A stretch of 64,000 bases of DNA from Moniliophthora roreri (lineage: Eukaryota; Basidiomycota; Agaricomycetes; Agaricales; Marasmiaceae), in contig LATX02000200.1 in assembly GCA_001466705.2 (NCBI GenBank), positions 1,488,001 to 1,552,000 on the forward strand, in the 5' to 3' direction. The translations under genes and the position numbers were made by a program. Shown piece by piece: positions 1 through 11,368 of this stretch (its first letter is position 1; the number at the start of each line of letters is the position of its first letter). The notes below the pieces were generated by a model that saw only the letters and a program-made list of their open reading frames with translations, had not been told where the DNA came from and ran no database searches.

Positions 1-2979
1 AGGGGAAGAGCAAGAACAAGGACAAGGGCAAGAAATTCGACGACATTATGGATTTGACCTTTTCACTAGACTCACAGCTCCCAGAGGACCCAGCTATTAT
101 ACCACCCAAACGAGTTAAACTCAAAGATATCACTTCCAAGCCCAGACACCGTAGATCAAAGAAAGGCCGTGGTAAGTCGTCGAAATCCCAGTCGTCGAAG
201 ACCGGCGACTTCTCGTACGCTCTTGCCGACTTGCCTGTCATCAAGCGAGTCTTTGAGCTCACTCATACGGCGTATCCGGATATGCCGCCAAGGCGAATCG
301 CCCATTTTCAGTATCTGGATTGGCCGGATATGAATGTACCCGACGATCCGAGAGGACTCTTAGGGCTGATCAAGGAAGTGGATAAGGCGGTTGAGGAGAG
401 CCAAGTTGTCGAAAGATCTCCGGATGAGTCCCCTGCTGAGGAGGATGTAGCTGAACCAAAGATTGAAGCGGCCAAGGTTCAGAGACCCAGGAAGCACGCG
501 AGGACGCCGTCAAACGAATCTATTGATCGAAGGACGGGTATCGCAACGCGTGCGTTGGGAAGGGATAATGCACCCGTGTTGTTGCATTGTTCGGCTGGTG
601 TTGGAAGGACGGGTGGCTTCATTGCAGTGGATGCAGTATTGGATGGTATTCGGAGAGAGTTGAGGAAGGTGAGGAAGGCAGAGAGTGAGGCACTGGAAGT
701 GCTCGAGCGAGCTAGACTTGCGTTGGGAGGCGTTGGGAGCTCGGTCAGGTTTGGCCCTAGTCTGCAAGAGGTAGACTCAGACGATGAAGATGCGATGGAG
801 ATTGATAGTTCTCCAGGTGAAATGAAGAGAAGTGAAGGCGGTGACGTGGACATGGAGGATGGAACAATGATTGAGACGGTTCCGATCCCTGGTCATGGCG
901 GGGATACTTATCATGTCGCTGTTCATCGTGAGATGGTAAGCGAATTGGTTAAGTTTATGCCATAAGAGACGCGACTGGAATGGCTAACGTCCTTCCTGTT
1001 CTGTTTCCTAGGGTCCCAACCCACACGTCGAACGTCGTGGGAGCAGTAAAGACGATATTCGTACGCCCATGCAAGTTGACCCCAGCATGTACGAGCCCGG
1101 AGACAACAAGAAGCTGACGAAGAAGAAGCAAAAGGAAGCCGCGGATACCACGACGCGAATGTGGTCCCAGAATGTGTCCGACCAGACAGGCAACTATGGC
1201 TTTGCGAGCCGAGTCAACCAGATCAAGGTAGACGAACCATCGTCTGATTCTCCAGGCGGTGCGTCCCCTTCATCTGGATCGGTAGCTGCTCCTCAACCTG
1301 TCGATCCTACTCTTCTTTCGGAACTGTCCTCTGCTTCAGAAGATTCGTTTGGGTTCCGAAGCGGCTTTGACAAGAGATTTGCACCTGTTAAAGGGGTAAC
1401 AAAGCATCGTCCATCTGCCTCTTTACCCTATCAGACACAGAAAGGCATGGAAAGTTCCGCGACGTCCCTTTCTACTGGTTCCGGCACCGGTCACCTTGAA
1501 AAACCTGTCGCTGGACCCTCGTCACTTCCTCGTGAAGTGAAAGAAGAGAGACAACGTACCTGGTCTGCACCGTCTGGCAGGCCTGCTGCTGTATCTGAGG
1601 CCGTCGGCGATTCCACTACACGACAACCCTTTGTCATTGACCCTGGAAGCCGAAGCGAGACGCTTAATCCCAGTGGCAGCAGTACTGATGCACAACGAGG
1701 CTCCATGTCGGGTACTGGACCATCCACCAACCCTTGGCTTCTACCTGGGGAAGACCGTAGAGCTGGGAATTCTCCGTTGCCATACACACGCTCTGGAAGC
1801 GTCAGTGGCAATGTAAGTGGTAGTTCTGCTCCCCCGCCCTCAAGGTCTCTATCTCCTGGTATCTCCAGTGCTGTCACTGAAAAATCTAGCGGTTCGTCTG
1901 ACTCTGGTGGTGCAGGTCCTGCAGGACTACTTTTGGTAGCACGCTCGTCGGGATCTGCTTCATCAGAGTCTGGTGGCGTCATCGCACCTGCTGGACCTCT
2001 CGCCGCCGTACGTTCCAAATCCCCATCAGTCGACAACAACGCCTCTGCATCTTCAGGCCCAGGATCATCAGTACCTCTCTCTGGATCAGGATCCGGTATA
2101 GGTTCGGGCTCAGGCTCTGGATTTGGGTCATCGGGCTCTGGATCCGGAGCAGGCTCTGCTTCAGTATCATCACGTTCAAGATCAGTTTCTGTGGCAGAGA
2201 GCTCACCGATGGAGGGTGATGTACTTCCCGCTGCCGGCGAAGATACCAAAGGATCTTCATCATTACGTGGATTCGACAAGAAGCTCGACAAGGTTGCCGC
2301 TGTAGCTGCTGCAGAGGCCTCCGACAAAGTTGCAGAGAAGGCATCCAAGCTCAAGAGTACTGAAGCTCAGAGGGCTGCTTTCGACTATACCGAACCACGA
2401 CCATTGCACCAGCATGATTCACCCAGGGCCTTGAGCATATTCAAGGAACCAATGTGGGAGGTTGTACAAGATATGCGGGAACAGAGGATGAGTTTGTGTC
2501 AAAGCCTGCGACAATATGTCTTTGTTCATGCGGTTGTCATCGAGGGTGCACTGATGATCTTGGATGAGGAAAACGAGAAGAGGAAACGCTCCCGTAAAAA
2601 GAAAGCCAAGAAGGTGAAAGACATCGTGAAAGACCCGAGCGTTAACGTCGAGGATACCGCAATGGCGACACTCCCCCCATCACCACCTACAGCGGCACTA
2701 CCCCCAAAACCGGTGCAGGCACCATTGGCCGCGGTGCCCCCTGTCCGCATTCAAAGAACCGAAACGGACACTTCCTCTGTAACCCCAGCCAGTACTACCG
2801 GGAACAAGCGACAGGCCAGCCCTACTGAGCTCCCTCAAGAAGACAAGAAAGGTGGTCAGCTTCTGCACAAGAAACCGAGCATTAAAAGAAAGGCAGATAG
2901 CGATGAAAAACTACCTGCGTTCGAGGATAATAGGAGTATAGGCCACCAAACGCTTCGTCTACCGCCTGCTGCAAAGTGA
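1..2979 (+). CDS. protein tyrosine phosphatase, 5' end outside window
   Basis: This is the C-terminal 950 or so residues of a classical tyrosine-specific phosphatase, which removes phosphate from phosphotyrosine in signalling proteins. The frame is open from the window edge, so the true start lies upstream. One intron (936-1011, GT-AG) joins two exons in phase. Counting from the ATG at 48, the WPD loop (HFQYLDWPD) is near residues 86-94, the P-loop HCSAGVGRTGG is at 180-190 with catalytic Cys181, and the Q-loop region (SLCQSLRQYVFVH) is near 788-800 with Gln793. P-loop and Q-loop are about 45 residues apart in PTP1B; here about 610 residues separate them because a Ser/Gly/Pro-rich segment is inserted. 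The WPD to P-loop distance is also about 50 residues longer. The C-terminus is Lys-rich and polar. The family is certain; the in vivo target cannot be read from the sequence. Confidence 0.9.
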
Positions 2980-3356
2980 GGGCAAAACTTGGTAAGTTGG
3001 TTCAAGAAGTACCGTGGTTCACTGCCGTTTATTATTACCTTTCCAGGGTTTCAAATGATTGCCAGCATGTGTCGATGTGGAGCATGTCCTCGCGCATCTC
3101 CGCGGAATAATCGGTTTACAAACATTAGTTACGTTCTATGATTCCTTTTTTCTGGGTTTTATGTGTCGTATTCCTGTTTGGTCATCATTCTGAGCACTTT
3201 TTTGTATGAATTTACTCTTCGCCTTCGTCCGCTATTTTACATTTGCAGTCTTCTCGTCCCGTCCTCGCTCATATGCAACATCGCTCATGTCAAGAACTTG
3301 CATCTCAAATATTCGTAATGCTCTGTATTTTTGTTACCAACAACATTGCTAGACAT
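2980..3356. other. convergent 3' intergenic region
   Basis: This is the gap between the converging phosphatase and POP1 genes. I see no convincing frame. It should hold both 3' untranslated regions and polyadenylation signals. A splice-like pair (GTAAGT near 2991, TTTCCAG near 3048) could represent a 3' UTR intron of the phosphatase gene. Confidence 0.5.
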
Positions 3357-6300
3357 TCAGTTTCGTTCCTCCTCCAAGAGTTGAATGTGTGCTAATCTGC
3401 ACTTATGGCCTCCACGATCCCTCACTCCGACCAGAAGAAATTTGTCGGCATTCTCCAAGTTTGACAGTCTGTTAAAATTATTCGTAAAAGTGAACAGGGA
3501 CGGAGGGAATAAGTAACCAACCGCTGAGCTTGACGCTTCAAACCAAGCCATCTTTTCACGGGAATGGCTCCAATCGCAAAACCTTCTCCACGAGATAAGG
3601 AAAACCCACCACTCGTGACATATCCAATAATTGAGTCTGAGGGAACGTTTTTAAGGCCCTGGGATCAAATCTGATGAGTGAACGGTCATACAACGGCAGT
3701 TCCCTCGTACATATTCTTCACCCTGACCAATCTTGTCCATCGAGGACGCGGCGTTTTCGAGCTCGTCTTCTGGAATAGCGTAGATGACTGCCAGGTCCCT
3801 TGGCGCGCCTCTAGAGCAGGGCAACAACTTGACGGAAACCAATGCACTTCTGAATAGCAGTTCAGATTTCAAGAGTTCAGGCAAAGCGGCCATGGATCGT
3901 CCATTCCTCAGTTCCTCGATCATGGCATGGAGTACTGCTTCCTCGTTGTCTGTGTGCAGCATGCTCCGCATAACGTTACTGAGTCTCGGTCCACGAAGTA
4001 ACCACGGCGGAATGACAGTCTCAGCCTCGACAACCATACTGTCTTCGCTGACGACTGCATCTCCTTCTCGTTGCGTTGATATGAGGGCTGGTAAGGCACT
4101 TGGATTAGCTTTCTTCAGGCACAACATAACATCCCAATCAGCGATCCACGGACACCGGGTGCCTAGCTTCTCGTAATTGGGCCGTTTTGCAGCAGGCGTG
4201 CGGTTCCATTTGTCCTGTTCTGTTTTTGCTCGATCTGATGAATACAATTGATACAGAGGCGTGCTCGGAAAATCGCGAGGGAAATGCGGGACCCCAGCTT
4301 CGAAAGACTGCGTCTGCCGTTCCCTTTGGCCCCCGACTCGTGTTCCTGTGAACAGAAGCGAAGGCATAAAAGCCATTGACCACCCCGCTGGTATCATGAT
4401 CGTCCAGCCGTGAATGGCTTCACTCGCATCACTGTTCTCTATCGAACGTTGGATCAATAGTACCGGGACACGATCATCTTGACGTTGCGGCACAAGAGGC
4501 GTCCCAGGAACAAGGTTCTGTGTACAGATCAGCATGCCTTTCGGTAAGAAAAAAAAAGGAAAAAAAGAGCCTGCCATACTTTGGCCCTTCTGTCGTCCAA
4601 CTCGGATTTTTTGAAACGTGGACGCTTCAGCTTCATGCGAACACCATCACCCCAGATATCACTTCGAGCCAAGCATGAAGTGGGAAAGGTAGCAACAGGA
4701 AATGTCATGTTCAATGGGTTGTTGGCTTGAACTGTCGCATTCTTTGGTGGGAACCTGTGCTGCTGATGAGTCCACAAAGGGCGAGAGTCTGTATTTGGAA
4801 ACGTACTTCAATCGAGGATCGTGAACTGTAAAGCCAATAATCATGTTCCTTGGTACAGCTCCAGGAGATTGAATGTTGCCCAACGACGCCCAAAACTGCG
4901 AGGGATTTAAGTGTCCACGACAAATACGCAATCAGCAGGGACAAGTCGTACCTTCTTAAACTCGTCACTCGCACCGTCCATTACAGGCGAGAGTGCACCC
5001 TTCAGGACCCGGCTCGATTTTGGTCCCATTATTTCGAACACGTTGATTTCACCACGCATGTCCGCAATCTCGATTTCTACTGGAGTTGACTCAAAGGTCT
5101 GTAAGTCTTCAAGAACACTCGACGTCGCGGAATGCAGGGCCTTGAACGCCGCGTCAAAGGTAGCGGGATGGCATCGAAGCCACACTCTCTTGAGAGGGGG
5201 GTTCGATCCTGCTTGTTGTTGTCCTGAACCCCTTCCCTTTCCCCTGTTCCATTTCTTCTGCTTCGAGTTGAGTTGTTTATGACTCTGCACTGGCGGCGGT
5301 TCCCACATGATCGTAACAGGACATATAAGATGGAATGGGTAGAAATTGGGTTCGTAGAAGTGCGTATCCAGGGCTCTGGCGCCTGAAGCCAATCGCCCAG
5401 GACTTCGACTTTGAGGGTCGCAGCATATATCTAAAATGCTCGTTAGGACAGTTTCAGGCCCCTTGAGCTCGATTAAAGCTTGATAGGAAGCATCGTGTAG
5501 GATAGATCCATGTATAGAGGCACGGTGAGAAGGTCTGAATGCTTTTTCCGTGGGGGTTACCGCCTGAGAGAAGTCAGAAAATGCCTCAAGAGAAGAGCGT
5601 AAGTATGTACCAGTCGATATCCCCACATATTCTCCATTTTCATGCGCTTTGCGTGCCAGATGTGTGTTTCAAGCCACCGTTTGTTCCCTTGGTAAGGGTT
5701 GAGTAAACTGGATCAGAAAGAAGGATAGTACTGACTTTGACGCTTCAAAAGAATCTCACTGCGTGCAATTTGCTTAGCCTTTCCAAGTTTTGGCAATTTG
5801 CGACCCAGAGCCTTCTTCTTCACAGGATCCATCTGCAGTCATGACGGAGAAGATGTCAGTTGAATCGATCTCAATACAATGGGGGCGTACAACACACTTC
5901 TGCCCGTGCCTTTGCACGAAGACGAAGAGGCACCCGACGTGGATCGTGACTTGCTGCTCGACGACGAAGTTGACGAGGAAGAACCTGCCAAGCTCTATGC
6001 ATCGAACTTGAGCTGGCCGCCTTCATTGCGCTTTGCATTGCGTTGATTTCATAGCTTCGACTCTGTAACCTTATGTGAGATCAACTGCAGCATCTCCTTT
6101 GTGCGATTGAAAGACCTCGGCAAATTTTACAACATCAATCGCACCAGGGAGATTCCCCATGCCTAGAGAGGAGAAAATTGACATATGTATTTCGTAGGAA
6201 AAGTAGGTCAACGCACTGTCACTTATGGTAGGTCCAAGCCTTGAAGGACCTGCAAGTGCGTTCTCTGTTGGTGTTTGGACTGCGATTGTGCGAGCTTGGG

Positions 6301-6370
6301 CTAGTTTCTGCTTTTTTCTTGCGCGAAAATTAGATTCTTCTTCATGGCTAGACAGTCGCTTAGATGACAT
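3357..6370 (-). CDS. POP1: POP1, subunit of RNase P and RNase MRP
   Basis: POP1 is the large protein subunit shared by RNase P (tRNA 5' processing) and RNase MRP (pre-rRNA processing) in the nucleolus. I rebuilt 11 exons: 6370-6217, 6162-6116, 6062-5898, 5832-5736, 5687-5611, 5563-4952, 4895-4807, 4754-4580, 4517-3711, 3658-3522 and 3468-3357. They sum to 823 aa. The N-terminal POP1 domain is clear: RRRAASHDPRRVPLRLR, THIWHAKRM, and EKAFRPSHRAS. The POPLD domain follows (GWTIMIPAGWSMAF, GTRVGGQRER), and the C-terminus has the expected IGYVTSGGFSLSRGEG block and HKCRLA end. The start is the ATG at 6370; an in-frame ATG at 6481 would run past the start of the divergent gene and is less likely. 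It shares a 100-bp intergenic space with the mitochondrial protein gene at 6471. Confidence 0.96.
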
Positions 6371-6470
6371 GATGATGGTAGAATTCAAGAAAACGTTGAA
6401 GTTGTGGTGGCCGCGTTTCGCGTCCGAACCAACTGACCACTCAAGTTCACGTAACTCTGACTCTCCCGTC
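6371..6470. promoter_or_regulatory. bidirectional promoter gap, POP1 / mitochondrial protein
   Basis: Only 100 bp separate the two divergent start codons, so both promoters and both 5' leaders must sit in this gap or overlap the neighbouring coding region. I recognise no specific binding site. Confidence 0.5.
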
Positions 6471-7188
6471 ATGGCCTCCATGCTTCGCTGCGGGTCTCTG
6501 CCTCGGAGCGCTGCCCTGCAATCCGGAAAGCGCTTTATTTCTACCTCGAGGGTGTTAAAAAACGAAGTGGCAACTCCTAGCGTTGGAACTCCCCCAGTAC
6601 AAAAGAAGCCGATCGGTGGTTTCCGGGGCGGGTGAGCTAGACTTTACTCGTTCCAAGGTTAAGAATTCACCTCTATCTAGCATCGTGGGGTTTCTGTTCG
6701 GGTTCTCACTCGCATCCTCGTATGCTGCATATCAATTATTGGACGAATACAAACAAGCATCTGCCGCTCTACAAGCAAGTGTTGAAGAACTGAAAATCAG
6801 CACAGAGAAAGCGCGTCCACATTCGTTTCTCGTATATGCTCGTCCATTTTGACTCGAGATTTAGGTGACAAATCAAGTCAGACGAATTGAGGCTGTTGAG
6901 AAGGATCTGAAGGCACTGACGGAGGCTTCTGCGTCTAAAGACGATATCGCTCGTGTACGTGCTGAGGTCAAGAAGCTCTATGACGGCCTCCACGTCGGTA
7001 CGTGCGCTGGGTTTCTCTATTGACCTACCACTGACTTGCGCCTAGAATTCCTTGACCTACGGACACATGTTTGGGGAATCCGTCAGTCTTCCTACGTTAG
7101 CTAATAGGGTGCATACTCACCTTTTTCCTAAACAGAGCAAGACCTACACGCACTCTCCAAGAAAACTTCGACCTCTGTCAGAATATAG
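6471..7188 (+). CDS. small mitochondrial inner-membrane coiled-coil protein
   Basis: The product is about 177 aa, with proposed exons 6471-6631, 6681-6831, 6865-6997, 7046-7081 and 7136-7188. The N-terminus is a typical matrix-targeting presequence (Arg/Ser-rich, with GKRFISTSRVLK resembling a processing site). A Gly-rich turn and one hydrophobic helix (IVGFLFGFSLASSYAAY) follow, then a long coiled coil to the end. This layout fits an inner-membrane protein with a coiled-coil domain facing the intermembrane space or matrix. I recognise it as a fungal mitochondrial protein of unknown function, not as a named family. The second intron (6832-6864) would be only 33 nt; an alternative is a GC-donor intron from 6811, so that junction is uncertain. 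Confidence 0.75.
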
Positions 7189-7705
7189 ATTCAATATAGA
7201 ACTTCGTACTCTATATTGTTGGAATGAAGACGAGCCATGAGCAACGATTGCTGGGTACACCATCATGACGCCCTCGACATTGAAGTATTCGGACTCGGAT
7301 TCGGACTCTGAGGCAGGCTTATGGTCTGAACCAAGGTTTTGGGTGTGATAAATGATAAGGCTACGACCAACGCTATCAACTTTCCTCGGTACTTTTGATC
7401 GTTGCTTGGCAGAGAGATAATCATCTTAAAAGAGCGGGAAGATTCTTTGAATGTTGAGTGGAGACGTGGGTGTGGTGGACGTCGACCCATTTTCTTCAGA
7501 GTGATATCACGGAGAGCTTGATGTGTGAGTAGCCATGCCAATGAATCAACAACAATGAATGGCGGAAAAACTTACCAGTCCAGAACAGAGTGATGGAGTT
7601 TCTCCGGTGCTGATAATACCTAAGCCTCGTTCCCACATTCCTGGAACTGCGCATTTCGAGGTACTGTGGTTGCTCTGAATACTGGTAGCGTAGTGTAGCC
7701 GCCAT
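7144..7705 (-). CDS. hypothetical protein, spliced
   Basis: Three exons (7705-7576, 7516-7487, 7424-7144) joined at GT-AG sites give a continuous 146-aa frame. The first junction has a strong donor (GTAAGT). The second intron (7486-7425) restores a frame that reads VDSVGRSLIIYHTQNLG, then an acidic Ser/Glu run (SESESESEYF) and a hydrophobic stretch. I do not recognise a family. The last 45 nt overlap, in antisense, the end of the gene at 6471-7188. Further splice-donor-like sites and open frames lie upstream on the minus strand (7706-8000), so the N-terminus could be longer. The evidence is frame continuity only. Confidence 0.42.
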
Positions 7706-8217
7706 TAGCGTTGCTCGATGAGCCTGTGCACACCGCTATCAAGAGAAGAGGAAGTGCACGAAACAGACGAAACAATTTGAAGCCATCTCGATATCACTTC
7801 AGCCTCCGATAATGCGGCAACTATAAGGGACGTTTTTGATACAACGCCGTACTTACGAAGTCTCTTCTCCTTGGAAACAGAGAACCATCCGACGGAATGG
7901 GTGCCTCGGACATCCTCATGGAGGTCGCTAAAGCCGGCAAGCAGATGGGCCCTATAAAAATGTCGCTGTTGTCTTTGGGCAGGACTAAAAGCTTCAGCCT
8001 CTTTTCCCTCATCTCGCTTCCTTCACTCTTTGTTTTGCCAGTCAAGACAGGTTCTTGTTAGATTCTCTCAAGTTCATTTTTCTGGTAAGCTTTTTTCATC
8101 ATTGACTTTTTGGTGCATGCTCAGTACACCTTTGCAGGTCGCAGGGCGTTTTTCATCGTTCAACTTCTTTTACACGCTCACTTTTTGATACACCTGTTCT
8201 GTCGTTTAACGAAAAAA
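7706..8217. other. intergenic region upstream of the secreted-protein gene
   Basis: This stretch contains the likely promoter of the gene at 8218, including a TATA-like box near 7953. On the minus strand, a short open frame near 7900-8045 ends in a good donor (GTAAGT) and could be a 5' exon of the hypothetical gene at 7705; I could not close its phase convincingly. Confidence 0.4.
7953..7960 (+). promoter_or_regulatory. TATA-like box
   Basis: TATAAAAA lies 258 bp upstream of the start codon of the secreted protein gene. TATA boxes in mushrooms tend to mark strongly expressed or regulated genes, which would suit an abundant secreted protein. The distance implies a long 5' leader. Confidence 0.35.
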
Positions 8218-9763
8218 ATGCTTTCCTTGAAAACTGTCTTGCTTACCGTCACTTACTTGTCTCTCTCGGTTTTCTCTGCGCCACTTTCCAAGCTGCGTCG
8301 TGAAGTACCTCAAGGTGTGTCACATCATCGCATTTACAACAATTCGAACGATCAACTAACGGGGCCTTTATTCCAGAGCACTCACACGAGGGTTTCGTCC
8401 GAGCTGTCTCAAAAAACGTCCTCCTCAATAATCCCGATAACCTTGGCGATGCCGTCTTTGGATTACTAGGAAATGCAGCAGCCGAAAAAGGTCAAGGTGA
8501 CCTGCAGGTGAGAGTCGCTGCGCATGCAGGCCTTAGAAAATATAGCGTTCTGACCTGGGATGCTATAGGACCCTAATTGTCTGCAGCAAGCTTTGGCTGA
8601 TCGTGCGTTTACTAATGCGAAGGAAGCTGGTGACTTGGAAGGACAAATCGATGCGCTAATCTACCGTGCTCTTGAGCGTAACTCTGGGCAAGTCGGTGGT
8701 ACCACTGAGCCATGCACCACAATCCAGGCTGTCAACCCTGAAATAGCGGCTATACAGCAGCACCAGGTTCGCTTTTGTGGTACTCCTGCGACTGTATGCT
8801 GAGCCTGACCTTGAAACTTAGGATCCTGCGTCTTCTAATGCTGCTGAAGTGAACAAGGCAATTACTCTCGAACTTGCCAGGCAGATTGCCTCAATTGGCG
8901 GAGACCCTCTCCTTGCTCTCCAGGCAGGAACATTCGCGCCCGGAGATGTGAACGATCCCACCGCAAAAGGCAACAGCTGCAATGATGCAAATGACGCCCA
9001 GGGATGCATATTCACTCTGGATCTTCTCGTCCCTGATGCGACTGAGGATGAGATCTTGCAAGCTGTTAATGGCGGCAACACTGGAGGAAACGCAAACGAC
9101 AATGGCAATAACGACAACAGCAATAACAACAACGGCAATAACGACAACGGCAACGCTGACGATACCGCAACTTGCCCTCCACCGTAAGTCGACAATGTAT
9201 TCTTATCAGGAGCAATTCGTTTGTTGATGCTATGAATGTTCTTCAGTGTCACAGTCACTGTAACTGCGGCTGGTGGAGCTACTACTGCTACCGCTACAGC
9301 AAGTTCAACTGCAGCTGCTGGTTCTGCTTCAGCCGCTGCTCCGGGCAACAAGTAAGTTCTGCTCCTTGTACCGAAGACACTCTCTGAATACTGAGCTCAG
9401 CGGCTCTAATGGGGCTGCGGCCGGCAACCTCCAGACCTTCACTGGAAACCGTGAGTTTCTATCTTCCAAGTCATGATTCACAGCTAATGCTTCTATCCAG
9501 TCGGAGGTGCTACTGCGCCTGCTGTGACCGCAGGCGGACGCGGTTTCCAAGTTGAAGGTGAGCCTTTAGCCTTTCAGTTTATGGACAATTAATCTAATTC
9601 TGCATTTGTAGGTTCCGATGATTTTCTGAACCTCAACGCCGCTCTCGGTCGCTCCTGTGATATCCAGAAGAACCAGTGCGCCAATATCTCCAACTCTGGC
9701 CAAGGCGATTTCTCTGTAAGCGACTGTGATGCTCAGGCCACAGAGTGCAGAGCAGCTATCTAA
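8218..9763 (+). CDS. secreted protein of the so-called ribosomal protein S17-like fungal family
   Basis: The frame starts with a signal peptide (MLSLKTVLLTVTYLSLSVFSAP) followed by a dibasic LRRE that could be a propeptide site. About eight short exons join at clean GT-AG sites. The N-terminal half has a conserved-looking domain (EHSHEGFVRAVSKN, DRAFTNAKEAGDLEGQID). A low-complexity Asn/Gly/Asp tract lies around 9075-9165, then an Ala/Thr/Ser-rich linker. The protein ends in a Cys-containing module (DDFLNLNAALGRSCDIQKNQC) that I associate with a basidiomycete family often mislabelled as ribosomal protein S17. It is not ribosomal: it carries a signal peptide and disulfide-type cysteines. It probably acts in the cell wall or outside the cell. 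The function is unknown. Confidence 0.85.
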
Positions 9764-10105
9764 GCGTTTTGTTGTCTCTTTGGATAGCGTTCATTTTCGT
9801 TGATACCTATAGAGCATTGTATTCTAGTCATTCTAACATACCCAGGCAATACAAAGCAGTGGAGGCTAACAGTGTACCAGAATGATGAAATTTTTGTCAG
9901 TGTGGCAAGGTCAACTCATCTTGTGAATACTGTTATCCCTATCAATTCCCATTGTTGATATCTGCAGCATGCGAAGGTAGGTGCTGAGTTCCCTATTCAA
10001 AGTCAGGGCTAACATCGTGAAGTTGTTCCGAATGGTAATAGAATAGGTGTCAGTCGCTACAATACGTATGATACATGAATCCAATTGTTGTCGAATTACT
10101 TATAA
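9764..10105. other. convergent 3' intergenic region
   Basis: This gap lies between the secreted protein gene and the converging ARL8 gene. I see no frame or RNA gene here; it is presumably 3' UTR sequence. Confidence 0.5.
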
Positions 10106-11243
10106 CTAATGACTTCGCCCCGACAGCCACTGTAGTACGATGTCTCTGCAAAATGGATGAGAAACTGCTACGGGATCTAAGGTTGGCACTGACAGGTTAT
10201 GCTGTGATTTCATAGAACACTGTCATGGATGTTGATTGAGTTGAAAGCAGTCAAGCAAGGTGACACTCACGGAGTAGCACTGAAATGACATTGAGTACCT
10301 GTTAGAGCGAGATAATGTCAATACTCACTGAAACGGGTCGGTCCTTTATTTTGTCCAATTGTCTGCGATGTATCGTTAGTTTCAGGTTGCGTTCAGGCGG
10401 GGTTGCTGAGACGTACAAGGCTGGTATGAGTTCCTTTATCGATGCGTGACCCTCGACGTCGTTCTTGTTACCCAGCTGAGGGAAGGGTTAGGACGCGGGC
10501 GAAGTATTCGTGAAGAGACTTGGGCTTACCACGAGTAGTGGCACACCAGTGAGAGACGGATGTCCTAGGAGTTGTTGGAGTTCGAAGCGGGCGGTGTTGA
10601 ACTTCTCCCTCTGTATCAAAAACATTCAGTGATGCGAGAATGCTGAACTGAAATGGGTACGTACGTCGGCCGAGTCTACGACGAAGCTGAAGGAAGGATG
10701 ATTGAGCTGAGCAATAAGTTGTATAGGGCTAATCCGCTCACACTATCGCATCAACACCGTTGCAATACCGTTCCCACATTGATCTGAATTTCGGTTGGCC
10801 TGAAGATAACAGTCAACACACCCGCAGAGCCAAAGAGTTAAAGCAATGCACCAGCAACATCCCAAATCTTCAAAGTAACGTTGCCTTTCCTCACTTTCCG
10901 GAAGTTGAAAGCTATGGTTGGCACGACCTCCTCACTCCACTGCAGAAGCGACGTCGTCGCCTAGGATCAAATAAAAGTGCGCTGGAGACTTACCTGCCCA
11001 GAGCCAATAACATTCACAAACGATGTCTTTCCAGATGCCTTCACACAGAGGATTAGTTCACTTGACGTGGTGCGGGGAGAGACCGGGGGTTACGGACCTG
11101 CAATCCGACTACAGCAATCTCTGCTGCTTTACTGAAAAATAGTCTAGAAAGATCTTGAGTAAGCAGGCAGTTACCTTGAGTGATTGAGAATCAAATGCGT
11201 ACCCAGAGAACCATTGGAATAATGATGTGAAGAATCCCGCCAT
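10106..11243 (-). CDS. ARL8: ARL8-type small GTPase
   Basis: ARL8 is an Arf-like GTPase that, in animals, links lysosomes to kinesin; in fungi it is expected on the vacuole or endosomes. I followed it through about ten short exons from the ATG at 11243 ([12 protein letters not shown], the family's amphipathic start) to the stop at 10106. Motifs are in order: P-loop GLQASGKTS, switch [12 protein letters not shown], Walker B/switch [27 protein letters not shown], the guanine-specificity motif GNKND, and a C-terminal helix ending in [10 protein letters not shown]. Position 2 is Ala, not the Gly that is myristoylated in Arf, as is usual for ARL8. Exons are very short and every junction was placed by matching the family. 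It is head to head with PET127. Confidence 0.92.
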
Positions 11244-11368
11244 TGGAGTTGAAGTAAAAGAGGAGAGATCGAACATCCTGGGAAACGTTAGCGAGACGGG
11301 CGCCTGTTTGTATAGCTTCGGCGCTGAAAAATTTCCCCTCACACCTCCAGTCGCGTTACTCGACGTCC
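11244..11368. promoter_or_regulatory. bidirectional promoter gap, ARL8 / PET127
   Basis: The divergent start codons are 125 bp apart. I see no recognised binding site. Confidence 0.45.

Noticed and set aside
1491..2354. 287-codon minus-strand ORF inside the phosphatase gene
   Set aside because: It is the antisense of the Ser/Gly/Pro-rich segment; repetitive codons there suppress stops on the other strand. No motif.
6371..6481. Upstream in-frame ATG for POP1 at 6481
   Set aside because: It would overlap the start of the divergent mitochondrial protein gene and adds 37 residues with no family match. The ATG at 6370 is preferred.
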